Program-made: the position numbers and the translations under genes
NCBI GenBank assembly: GCA_031266495.1
Contig: JAISAX010000156.1
Location: 1 to 12,185 of the forward strand
Source: Opitutaceae bacterium
Lineage (GTDB): Bacteria > Verrucomicrobiota > Verrucomicrobiae > Opitutales > Opitutaceae
Length of the DNA: 12,185 nt
Direction of reading: 5' to 3'
The notes under the pieces: generated by a model
What the model was told of the DNA's origin: nothing
What the model saw: the letters and a program-made list of their open reading frames with translations, nothing else
Database searches by the model: none
Part shown: piece after piece, positions 1 to 6,316 of the stretch
Layout: each line of letters opens with the position of its first letter
Numbering within the stretch: the stretch's first letter is position 1

Positions 1-2
1 GG

Positions 3-149
3 AAGTGGGAGGAGAAGATGGAGAAGCAGAAGATGGAGGGAGGAGGAGATGCCGGGGAGATGGAGGAGCAGATAGGGAGGGAAAGCCGGGAGTTGTCGAG
101 GGTGGCGCTGGAAAAGGTCAGAATCTATAGGGGTCTTTCTGCTGACTGA
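3..149 (+). CDS. C-terminal end of an unidentified protein (partial, 5' cut by window edge)
   Basis: An open frame enters from the left edge and ends at TGA 147-149, giving 48 residues. The first half is rich in Lys, Glu and Gly (it begins KWEEKMEKQKMEGGG) and looks like a charged helix. The second half (EQIGRESRELSRVALEKVRIYRGLSAD without its last residues) reads like ordinary protein and could be an amphipathic helix. The DNA of the first ~120 bases is strongly purine-biased on the + strand (GGAG/GAAG runs), unlike the rest of the window. Such bias can keep a frame open by chance, and another forward frame also stays open to the TAG at 128-130. I do not recognise a family. It lies 50 bp before leuB on the same strand, but nothing ties the two functionally. 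It may be a real C-terminus or low-complexity DNA. Confidence 0.35.
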   Translation, partial: KWEEKMEKQKMEGGGDAGEMEEQIGRESRELSRVALEKVRIYRGLSAD

Positions 150-167
150 AAATTCCCGCCTTCCCCT

Positions 168-182
168 CGGGCCTCCGGCCCG
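168..182 (+). other. Small GC hairpin in the leuB leader
   Basis: CGGGCC-TCC-GGCCCG is a perfect 6-bp stem with a 3-nt loop, 19 bp after the preceding frame's stop and 17 bp before the leuB ATG. No T-run follows, so it is not a classical intrinsic terminator. It could be a weak terminator remnant, part of the leuB 5' leader, or chance in GC-rich DNA. Confidence 0.35.
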
Positions 183-199
183 CTAATCCGTTGCCCTTT

Positions 200-1309
200 A
201 TGTCCAAACCCACGCTCAAATTCACCGTTCTTCCTGGAGACTACATCGGACCCGAGGTCATGACCGAGGCCCTTCGCGTGCTCGAGCACGTCGCGAAGCA
301 ACAAAACCTCACGCTCTCGTATCAGACCGCCGACGTCGGCGGCGCCGGCATCGACAACCACGGCAAGGCCCTGCCCGAGTCCACCCTCGCCCTCTGCCGC
401 GAAGCCGACGCCATCCTCTTCGGCTCCGTCGGCGGCCCGAAGTGGGAAAAGCTCCCTCCGGCCGAGCAGCCCGAACGCGCCGCGCTCCTGCCGCTGCGCA
501 AGGCCTTCAGCCTCTTCGCCAACATCCGCCCCGGCCTCCTTTACAAGGACCTCGTCGATGCCTCCCCGCTCAAGCCCGGACGCATCCCCAACGGCATCGA
601 CATCGTCTGCATCCGTGAACTGACCGGCGGCATCTATTTCGGCCAGCCCAAGTCCACGACCACGCTCGAAAACGGCGAACAGCAGGCGATCGACACCATG
701 GTTTACAAGACCGGCGAGATCGAACGCATCGCCGAAGTCGCCGCCGTCACCGCCCGCGCCCGCGGCAAAAAAATCTGCTCGGTGGACAAGGCCAACGTCC
801 TCGAAACCTCTGTCCTCTGGCGCAAGGTCGTCACCGCGTACTTCGCGAAAAATCACCCCGACCTCGCCCTCTCGCACATGTACGTGGACAACGCCGCCAT
901 GCAACTCGCGCGCGACCCCAACCAGTTCGACGTGCTGTTTACGGAAAACATGTTCGGCGACATCCTTTCCGACGAGATGGCCGTCATCTGCGGTTCGCTC
1001 GGCATGCTCAGCAGTGCCTCGCTCGGCACCGGCAAAAATTCCCTCGGCAAACCCTTCGGCCTCTACGAACCGGCCGGCGGCACCGCGCCCGACATCGCGG
1101 GCAAAGACCTGGCGAATCCCTGCGCCCAAATCCTCAGCGGCGCGCTGATGCTGCGTTACAGCTTCGGCCTTGATGCCGTGGCCGCGCGCATCGAGGCGGC
1201 GGTCAGGAAAACCGTCGCGGTGGACGGCCACCGCACCGGCGACATCGCCTTCGGCCGCCCGAGCATCGGCACCAAGGCGATGGCCGACGCCATCATCGCG
1301 AATCTCTGA
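200..1309 (+). CDS. leuB: 3-isopropylmalate dehydrogenase
   Basis: LeuB catalyses the NAD-dependent oxidative decarboxylation of 3-isopropylmalate to 2-oxoisocaproate, the third dedicated step of leucine synthesis, in the cytoplasm. The 369-residue product has the usual family length. Visible family marks are: GSVGGPKW at about 75-82; three substrate-binding arginines in LRKAFSLFANIRP (about R100 and R110) and in RELTGGIYFG (R139); the catalytic Tyr in the latter block (about Y146); SVDKANVLE with the catalytic Lys near 197; YVDNAAMQL with a metal-binding Asp near 230; GDILSDE with two more Asp near 254 and 258; and GLYEPAGGTAPDIAGK, the nucleotide-site block. RELTGGIYFG separates LeuB from isocitrate and tartrate dehydrogenases. 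One deviation is in the N-terminal block, which reads LPGDYIGPEV with Tyr15 where Gly is usual (GDGIGPE). I chose ATG 200 over the in-frame TTG 191 because the homologous region begins at once; no Shine-Dalgarno is visible. No other leucine gene is in the window. Confidence 0.96.
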   Translation: MSKPTLKFTVLPGDYIGPEVMTEALRVLEHVAKQQNLTLSYQTADVGGAGIDNHGKALPESTLALCREADAILFGSVGGPKWEKLPPAEQPERAALLPLRKAFSLFANIRPGLLYKDLVDASPLKPGRIPNGIDIVCIRELTGGIYFGQPKSTTTLENGEQQAIDTMVYKTGEIERIAEVAAVTARARGKKICSVDKANVLETSVLWRKVVTAYFAKNHPDLALSHMYVDNAAMQLARDPNQFDVLFTENMFGDILSDEMAVICGSLGMLSSASLGTGKNSLGKPFGLYEPAGGTAPDIAGKDLANPCAQILSGALMLRYSFGLDAVAARIEAAVRKTVAVDGHRTGDIAFGRPSIGTKAMADAIIANL

Positions 1310-1320
1310 GCCAACATTTT

Positions 1321-1350
1321 TGGTGGATATGTCCCGGGATATATCCACCA
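1321..1350 (+). terminator. 30-bp near-perfect palindrome after leuB
   Basis: TGGTGGATAT at 1321-1330 pairs perfectly with ATATCCACCA at 1341-1350. The middle GTCCCGGGAT is itself self-complementary apart from one G/T pair, which still pairs as G-U in RNA. The stem therefore extends to about 13 bp around a CCGG tip. It begins 11 bp after the leuB stop, as expected for a terminator or mRNA 3'-end stabiliser, but only GTTTCC follows, not a T-run. A DNA-binding dyad is the alternative reading. Confidence 0.5.
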
Positions 1351-1408
1351 GTTTCCTCAACCCTCCCGATGGCCAATTCATCCTTTGCGTCCCTACTCTT
1401 TACGTTTC

Positions 1409-1448
1409 CACCTATAGGACGTGCCTGGGATGCGGAAGCATATAGGTG
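1409..1448. promoter_or_regulatory. Inverted repeat CACCTATA/TATAGGTG upstream of the DUF3800 gene
   Basis: CACCTATA (1409-1416) and TATAGGTG (1441-1448) are perfect 8-bp inverted arms 24 bp apart. The left arm overlaps an 8-bp palindrome, CCTATAGG (1411-1418). The repeat lies 54 bp before the start of the DUF3800 gene, a place where an operator could be. It could also be chance; no clear promoter hexamers with correct spacing were found between it and the start. The rest of 1351-1501 shows nothing gene-like. Confidence 0.3.
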
Positions 1449-1501
1449 TTTTATGGGCACATGCAGGAACCTTTTTATTAAAACATTCTCCCTGATAGAA
1501 T

Positions 1502-2398
1502 ATGCCAACGACCAATGCAAACCCCTCCGACACCTGCCATCTCTTCGTGGATGAAGCCGGGGGCCCCGAACTGTTTGACAGCAAAGGCCGTCCCATTATC
1601 GGCATCGACGGATGCTCGCGTTTTTTCATGCTTGGAATGCTGGAGGTGGACGAGCCTGACAAGCTCGCCGTCGCTCTCACCACATTGCGCGGGTGACTGA
1701 TCACCAATCCCTATTTTTCATCCGTACCCTCCTTTCAGCCCGAAAAGAAAAAGGCCGCTCTCCTCTTTCACGCCAAGGACGACCTGCCCGACGTCCGGGT
1801 AAAAGTTTTCGACCTGCTCCGGTCTCCCGGAAACACACTCCACTTCCGTGCCGTGGTTTGTGACAAGCAAGTCATCCGCGCCCGTGAACAAGCCCGGCGC
1901 GATGCCTCGCCCGGCTATCGCTACAATCCCGGCGCACTCTACGATGAACTCGCCCGTGCCCTTTTCGGGAAATTCAGCCGCATGGCCGACCGTTATCAGT
2001 TGCGGGTGGCCAGACGCGGCAACAAGGAACGCTCCGCCGCCCTCCGCTCGGCATTGGAGCACGCCGAAAACGACTTCGCCAGCAACTTCGGTTTTTCCCG
2101 TGGCGGCATGAGCCGCTGGCATGTTACCATCGCAAACCCGCGCGACACCGTTTGCCTGCAAGCCGTCGATTACTTTCTCTGGGCGCTCCAACGTTTCTAC
2201 GAACCGCGCACGCATCCCGAAACCGGCGAAGTCATTCACGAAGACCGTTACTTCAACGCGATGCTCCCGCAAGTCAGCCAGATATACGATCTCCACTTCG
2301 GCCCCATGCAAGGAACCTGTTTCGCCCCGGCAAACCCGCTCACGCTGACCGCCCGCTTCGGACCTCAAACCCGGAAAAAGAAAAGGCCGCAAGTATAG
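1502..2398 (+). pseudogene. DUF3800 family protein interrupted by one in-frame TGA
   Basis: Reading from ATG 1502 to TAG 2396-2398 in a single frame gives 298 codons, with TGA at codon 65 (1694-1696) as the only interruption. Both sides carry DUF3800 marks. Before the stop: HLFVDEAGGPELFD (the N-terminal VDE-G acidic block) and GCSRFFMLGMLEV. After it: NPYFSSVPSFQPEKKKAALLFHAKDD (the HAKDD block), YRYNPGALYDEL, and LQAVDYFLWALQRFYE near the C-terminus. The family's biochemical role is not established; it is often thought to have an RNase H-like fold, and members occur as stand-alone genes and in mobile or defence contexts. From memory of the family, the stop falls where residues such as R-L-L-A-D-P-Y-F are usual, so a single CGA-to-TGA change would explain it. 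The downstream half could in principle start at the GTG at 1850 or ATG at 1853, but it would lack the first acidic block. A sequencing error or stop-codon readthrough are alternatives. Confidence 0.85.
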
Positions 2399-2444
2399 GA
2401 GCCTTTTGGACTCTCACGGCACGTGGCCGAATTTTGCTTGCGGC
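2386..2444 (-). terminator. 8-bp inverted repeat spanning the end of the DUF3800 gene
   Basis: GCCGCAAG (2386-2393) and CTTGCGGC (2437-2444) are perfect inverted arms with a 43-nt loop. On the - strand the hairpin would be followed by a T-rich stretch (CTTTTCTTTTTCC). That would suit termination of - strand transcripts coming from the pyruvyl transferase gene, some 210 bp downstream of its stop. On the + strand it is followed by A-rich DNA and gives no terminator for DUF3800. The long loop makes this a weak candidate. Confidence 0.25.
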
Positions 2445-2657
2445 GAAAAAAAAGGTGTTCCGCGTACAGCCCATGTAAAGGCGAATTACCCACAATCTGG
2501 CATGAAGGGGAGACATCGTTGCTCAACAACAACGACAACGGGCTACGAATCGACTCTGGCGATACACAGGGCTTCCCTCCACTGTCAATTACACCCGTCG
2601 CCATCATGACCTCCCCAAACCTTCCTCCCCCCCCCCCCCTCTTCCTGCGAACAGCAG
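2399..2657. other. Intergenic gap between convergent DUF3800 and pyruvyl transferase genes
   Basis: No convincing gene is seen here on either strand. Open frames exist, but they have no recognisable protein character and run into the flanking genes. The stretch has lower GC than its surroundings, including an A8 run at 2446-2453, a CAACAACAACGACAACG stretch near 2523-2539, and a C13 run near the right end. It could be degenerate mobile DNA, but no terminal repeats or transposase remains are visible. Confidence 0.4.
2627..2639. repeat. Homopolymer run of 13 C
   Basis: Thirteen consecutive C bases lie 18 bp beyond the stop codon of the pyruvyl transferase gene, so in its transcript they would be a G13 run just after the reading frame. 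Slippage here would not change the protein. The exact length is uncertain in any assembly. Confidence 0.9.
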
Positions 2658-4001
2658 CTACCGGATGCCGGGCAGTCCGGACAACGTTCCCTCCTGGATA
2701 CCCCGGACCAAACCCATGGCACGGCCAAGCTCGCCGGCGGCAACGGCAGGGTTTTTATAAATGGCAACAAGCCTGTCCGCGAGCGCCTCGCCGGTGACGG
2801 CGGGATCGTCGAGATAAAGCCGCCAGCCGCCGAGTCCGATGTCCGGCCACATCTGGCCCTTGTTGGTCTCGGTCTCGGTGGGCAAATAAAGTGACGGGAC
2901 TCCGGCGGCGGCGGCGATGATCGGAGAATGGCACTCCATGCTGAGCAAGGCCACCGCTCCGCGATAAACGGCGGCAGCCTCGTCGGGCATCCAGTAACTG
3001 TCCTTCCAGACGACATGGCTCCTCACCTCTTCGGGAAGCTTGTCGTAAACCTCCGTTTTGGCGACCTCGACCTCGAACGTCATCTCGGGGCAAAGAACAA
3101 CCTTGAGACCGGTTTCCCGGACAAAGCGGACGATCGCGGCGCGAATCTTGCCAAGATCGTTCTCGACGTGCCGCGCATTGTAGGCCTCGCGGGCAAGATC
3201 GTTTTCGGTCGGAGGATGCTGGCGGAGTTTGTAGTAGGGGGCAAACCGGGTGCGGGCGATCACACAGACGTAACGCCCCTTCTCGAGTTGATTGGCGCGG
3301 AGCCAGTCCCCGGCGCGGACGGCGTCGTATTGCGCAACGCCAAACACGGCATCGGGCGCAAAGGCCAGAACCGGTGTCATTATTTTCTCACGACGAAGGT
3401 AATCGAGGCTCGCCGTCTCGCGGGTATAAACGAAGGCGGCGTGGTTGAGCAGTTCCCGCTCGGATGGAGTCAGCCGGTTGCGTTTGGTGAACGTGGCAAA
3501 GGTGGACTCACGGTCAACCGTGACACCATAAAAACCATAGGGATGATTCTTGAGATCGGCGGCATGATACTTTTTCCATGCGCCAAAAACTTTCGTGCCG
3601 ACACCGATGTCGGGCGCGGAGCTGCAAATGAAAAGCCGCGCCGAATCGAACGCGGCGCGCAACTCCGCCGTGGCGGGCCGGTCATCCTTGTCCAGTCCGC
3701 CGTGGATGATTTCCACGCGCGGGAAATACCGGCGAAGCATCGGTTCGGCTTCTCCCCGGATATCCGCCGGCCAGAGGAGGAGGCGGGCATCCGGAACGTG
3801 ACGCTCGAGGAGCGTCAGCAAACCCGAGGTGTGCGCAATGTCGCCGATATTGATCGTCTGCCAGCCGGAGCGAACGAGAATGACAGGCGCCCCGGAGGCG
3901 GCGACGGCAACGGCGTCCGGCTGCAACGCAGCGATCAGCAACCTTGGCAGCAGGATGAACGCAAATGCCGGATACAGGCAAAACTGGTGTATTTTTTTCA
4001 C
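2658..4001 (-). CDS. Polysaccharide pyruvyl transferase family protein with N-terminal signal/anchor
   Basis: This 447-residue protein matches the polysaccharide pyruvyl transferase family, whose known members move pyruvate from phosphoenolpyruvate onto sugars as ketals, for example in exopolysaccharide and cell-wall polymers. The family marks are an N-terminal NIGDIAHTSGLLTLLE block (about 51-66), where NxGD is typical; a middle VYTRETASLDYLR block (about 191-203) with the family's RE-x-x-S pattern; and the C-terminal SMECHSPIIAAAAGVPSLYL block (about 354-373) with its Ser-x-x-x-H. The oddity is the start: KK then a hydrophobic stretch at about 7-26, followed by an Ala-rich region that looks like a signal peptide or anchor. 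The start is a GTG; TGA lies in the same frame 15 bp upstream, so no longer version exists. It is separated from the lyase by a strong hairpin and may have its own promoter. The exact substrate is unknown. It may be a sugar-modifying enzyme or a family member with a new role. Confidence 0.8.
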   Translation of the reverse strand: MKKIHQFCLYPAFAFILLPRLLIAALQPDAVAVAASGAPVILVRSGWQTINIGDIAHTSGLLTLLERHVPDARLLLWPADIRGEAEPMLRRYFPRVEIIHGGLDKDDRPATAELRAAFDSARLFICSSAPDIGVGTKVFGAWKKYHAADLKNHPYGFYGVTVDRESTFATFTKRNRLTPSERELLNHAAFVYTRETASLDYLRREKIMTPVLAFAPDAVFGVAQYDAVRAGDWLRANQLEKGRYVCVIARTRFAPYYKLRQHPPTENDLAREAYNARHVENDLGKIRAAIVRFVRETGLKVVLCPEMTFEVEVAKTEVYDKLPEEVRSHVVWKDSYWMPDEAAAVYRGAVALLSMECHSPIIAAAAGVPSLYLPTETETNKGQMWPDIGLGGWRLYLDDPAVTGEALADRLVAIYKNPAVAAGELGRAMGLVRGIQEGTLSGLPGIR

Positions 4002-4144
4002 GGATTCAAAGAGTCAGACGGGAAGGATTCGGTTGTCGGGAGGTGGCGGTGGAAGTGGAGGTATTTTGAAATACAGTTTTTCCCGGAAGGGAACTTCTAA
4101 TCCGGATATTTCATGAAAAATGATTTTCCCTCGAAGACGATTGA
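4002..4144 (-). promoter_or_regulatory. Leader/promoter region of the pyruvyl transferase gene with small palindromes
   Basis: This gap upstream of the GTG start contains two short perfect palindromes: GTATTTTGAAATAC (4061-4074, 6-bp arms) and TTTCATGAAA (4109-4118). A TTCCC-GGAA-GGGAA dyad (4080-4093) lies between them. The region is AT-rich compared with the genes. No -35/-10 pair of good quality and spacing was found on the - strand, so the promoter is inferred only from the strong hairpin just upstream, which should cut this gene off from the operon. Confidence 0.35.
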
Positions 4145-4222
4145 ATGGCCGCAAAAAGGCACAAAAGGCGCAAAAAAATATAGCTTTCTATTTTTGCGCC
4201 TTTTGTGCCTTTTTGCGGCCAT
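4145..4222. terminator. Perfect hairpin with 32-bp arms, likely terminator after the lyase gene
   Basis: Positions 4145-4176 and 4191-4222 are exact reverse complements (32 of 32), with a 14-nt loop. Each arm is a three-fold near-repeat of GC-x-CAAAA units (GGCCGCAAAAAGG, CACAAAAGG, CGCAAAAA). It begins 16 bp past the stop of the heparinase-like gene on the - strand and lies about 140 bp before the pyruvyl transferase start, so it probably ends the main transcript. It is far longer than ordinary intrinsic terminators and could equally be a dispersed palindromic repeat or small mobile element that landed between the genes. No flanking target duplication was recognised. Confidence 0.7.
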
Positions 4223-4238
4223 CTTGTGAAGCCACACG

Positions 4239-6311
4239 TCAGTTCCCTGTATCGAACCGGGCCTCACCGGAACGCGTTGCGGTGAGCGTGGAAATGCGGG
4301 AGTCGGTCTCGACAATATCGCTCCAGCCGGAAGTCTCGATCCGGATACGAAGCCCGCCGTCCTTTTCGTTGACCGAAACGTTTTTCACGGGGCTTGTTTT
4401 CCCGACGGCAGCCGGAAGCAGAATCGTGACATAACGGACATCCGTCCCCGAAGTTTTCAGCGCATGGGTGGTGATGCGGTCTCCGGGCAAATCGTAATGC
4501 AGGGCCGTGTGCTTGCGCGGCGCGAAGGCGAGGCCGGCGGGGAACACGCCGCGGATTTCCAGCGACCCGGTCTTGCCCTTGACCAGGAGACGGTCGGGAG
4601 TGGCGGCGGCGAACCGCGTGCCGGACGGAAGCGTTTGCGCAAGCCACTCGACCGTGACGGCGCGCGAAGCACGCACGTTGTCCAGCACCAGAATGTAGTC
4701 CCCGCGCCGATGCAGCACGCCGCGCCTCGCATAGTTGGGATCCTGATACGCCTGCGTCAGATCGACGCTGGTCCAGCACCAGGAGGGAGTCGAAATGAAC
4801 CGGTCGATCGTGCCGCGCGCGGCGGTGTCGAAGCGCTGGTTTTTCCCGTCGATGAGCAAGGTGCTTTTGGATTCGGTGGCGGTTGAAAAGTAGGTCCAGC
4901 GCCGCCCCTTGCGGTCCCAGAAACCATTGGTGCCATCGGTTTTCCCTGTGCCGTATCCGGGGGCCGTCAAGAGCCAGTCGTCGCCAAAGGCGAGGGCGAG
5001 GGATCCGGCGTCGAGGTGGCTGTGATGACGGACGTTGAGGCCGGATTTGATGGAGAGCAGGTAATCGTTTGGCGTCCAGCCGCTGCGGGTGGCGGCGAGG
5101 TCAACGACCGTGGCATGATGGTCGAGCGTCGCGGGCGGAGTGGCGGGAAGCGTCGGGTCATACCAGAGGGCGGCCCACATGTTTCTGGAGGGCGAACTGC
5201 TGGCAAGGAACTGACCTTCGGTGGAACGATATTCGCGGGCCAGGGCAAAAAGCGTGTAGGTCGAGGCCGTGGCTTTCGTAAAAACGTCGCCCCACGGCAG
5301 CAGGCGCCCCAGGCCGGGGGTGGTGCCGTGCAGGCGGTAGTTGATGGTGTTTTGGAGAAAAGGTTTTTGGTAAAGCGCATCGGAACCGGTGACATGGCGG
5401 GTGCCCTCGATGTAGCGGACGATCATTCCGAGGCTGTAAGACCAATAGGTAAAACCTTCCGGCGTGCTGCCATCGGCATTGGCGGCGGACATGGCGCGCT
5501 CGAAGTTGATGCTGGCGGCGGCGAGCCATTCGGCGGCTTCGGGGATGTCGTCGAGAAACGCAAGCCCGCAGAGGCCGAGCGCGGCGACGCTGACGTGGTT
5601 GTGGTTGGTGAAATAGTCGCCGGCCCAGAATGCTTTTCCGTAGAGGCCGGCGGCGATGTCGCCGACGTGATTGCGGATGGTTTTGCGAATGATCTCTTTT
5701 TCCGCGTCGGTCCAGATTTCCGGATGCCAGTCGTACGCGAGGGCGACGCCGATGGAGAGATGCGCCGGAGCGAGGTGCATCCCGGTGGAGCGCAATCCCC
5801 AGTTTGGATACGCGCAGGCGGTGAGCACTACGTCGCGGATGTTTTTCCGGATGGCAGGATCGTCCTTGAGCGCAAGGGCGAGCGAGGAGACGACGAGGCC
5901 GTCGCCCACATCGCGTTGCCAAAGCTCGGCCCTGGCGGAGGGGAGCGAGAGGGAGGGTGACACGTATTCCTCCGGCGGGCGGTAGGCGACCGGGGGTTTG
6001 GTCGCGAGGGTTTCGGCCCGTTTGATGACCGGGTCGAAATACTCTTTCTGGCGACCTTTCGCGGCGGCGTGTGCCTGGCGCAATCCCCGCCATGAATCCG
6101 CGGTAAAGGCAACATGCGGCACGCCGGGCGCGAGGTTTTTTCGCCACTGCGCGAGATCGCTCGCCATGCGGTCCTGCGCTTCGGCGGGCGTGATAAAGAC
6201 GCGTTTCGCAGGCTCGGCGGCGCTGGCGATGCTGGCGATACTGGCGAAGGTAATGGCAACGGTGATACCGGCCAGCATTCCGGAAAAAATACGCGGGCGT
6301 TCGTTTCGCAT
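4239..6311 (-). CDS. Secreted heparinase II/III-type polysaccharide lyase
   Basis: This 690-residue protein probably cleaves an acidic polysaccharide by beta-elimination outside the cytoplasm. From ATG 6311 the N-terminus is a typical signal peptide: RNERPR, a hydrophobic stretch at about 9-28, and likely cleavage after ASA in IASAAEP (about 32). Residues about 40-380 are helical and fit an alpha/alpha-toroid, containing TNHNHVSVAALG (about 235-246) and PEGFTYWSYSLG (about 284-295). These match in position the His and Tyr blocks of heparinase II. The C-terminal beta-sandwich begins with VRHHSHLDAGSLAL (about 427-440), the hallmark heparinase II/III HH-x-HLD-G motif, and continues with a TESKSTLLIDGKNQR block. 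An in-frame ATG at 6353 lies inside the previous gene and would spoil the signal peptide. The start is 5 bp after the PEP-CTERM stop, so the two are probably translated from one mRNA. The substrate (uronic acid polymer, alginate-like or glycosaminoglycan-like) cannot be told from sequence. Confidence 0.88.
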   Translation of the reverse strand: MRNERPRIFSGMLAGITVAITFASIASIASAAEPAKRVFITPAEAQDRMASDLAQWRKNLAPGVPHVAFTADSWRGLRQAHAAAKGRQKEYFDPVIKRAETLATKPPVAYRPPEEYVSPSLSLPSARAELWQRDVGDGLVVSSLALALKDDPAIRKNIRDVVLTACAYPNWGLRSTGMHLAPAHLSIGVALAYDWHPEIWTDAEKEIIRKTIRNHVGDIAAGLYGKAFWAGDYFTNHNHVSVAALGLCGLAFLDDIPEAAEWLAAASINFERAMSAANADGSTPEGFTYWSYSLGMIVRYIEGTRHVTGSDALYQKPFLQNTINYRLHGTTPGLGRLLPWGDVFTKATASTYTLFALAREYRSTEGQFLASSSPSRNMWAALWYDPTLPATPPATLDHHATVVDLAATRSGWTPNDYLLSIKSGLNVRHHSHLDAGSLALAFGDDWLLTAPGYGTGKTDGTNGFWDRKGRRWTYFSTATESKSTLLIDGKNQRFDTAARGTIDRFISTPSWCWTSVDLTQAYQDPNYARRGVLHRRGDYILVLDNVRASRAVTVEWLAQTLPSGTRFAAATPDRLLVKGKTGSLEIRGVFPAGLAFAPRKHTALHYDLPGDRITTHALKTSGTDVRYVTILLPAAVGKTSPVKNVSVNEKDGGLRIRIETSGWSDIVETDSRISTLTATRSGEARFDTGN

Positions 6312-6316
6312 GGTGA

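Noticed and set aside
125..1381. A 418-codon - strand frame opposite leuB
   Set aside because: It is rich in Gly, Asp, Val and Arg, without any domain; leuB on the other strand is unmistakable.
1694..1696. Selenocysteine at the DUF3800 TGA
   Set aside because: DUF3800 is not known as a selenoprotein family, the position is not a Cys or redox site, and no SECIS-like hairpin follows at the usual distance.
2928..4100. A 390-codon + strand frame opposite the pyruvyl transferase gene
   Set aside because: It has no family features, and the - strand protein carries clear conserved blocks.
5016..5960. A 314-codon + strand frame opposite the lyase gene
   Set aside because: It is Gly/Glu/Val-rich and lies within the lyase reading region; it is a by-product of GC-rich codons.
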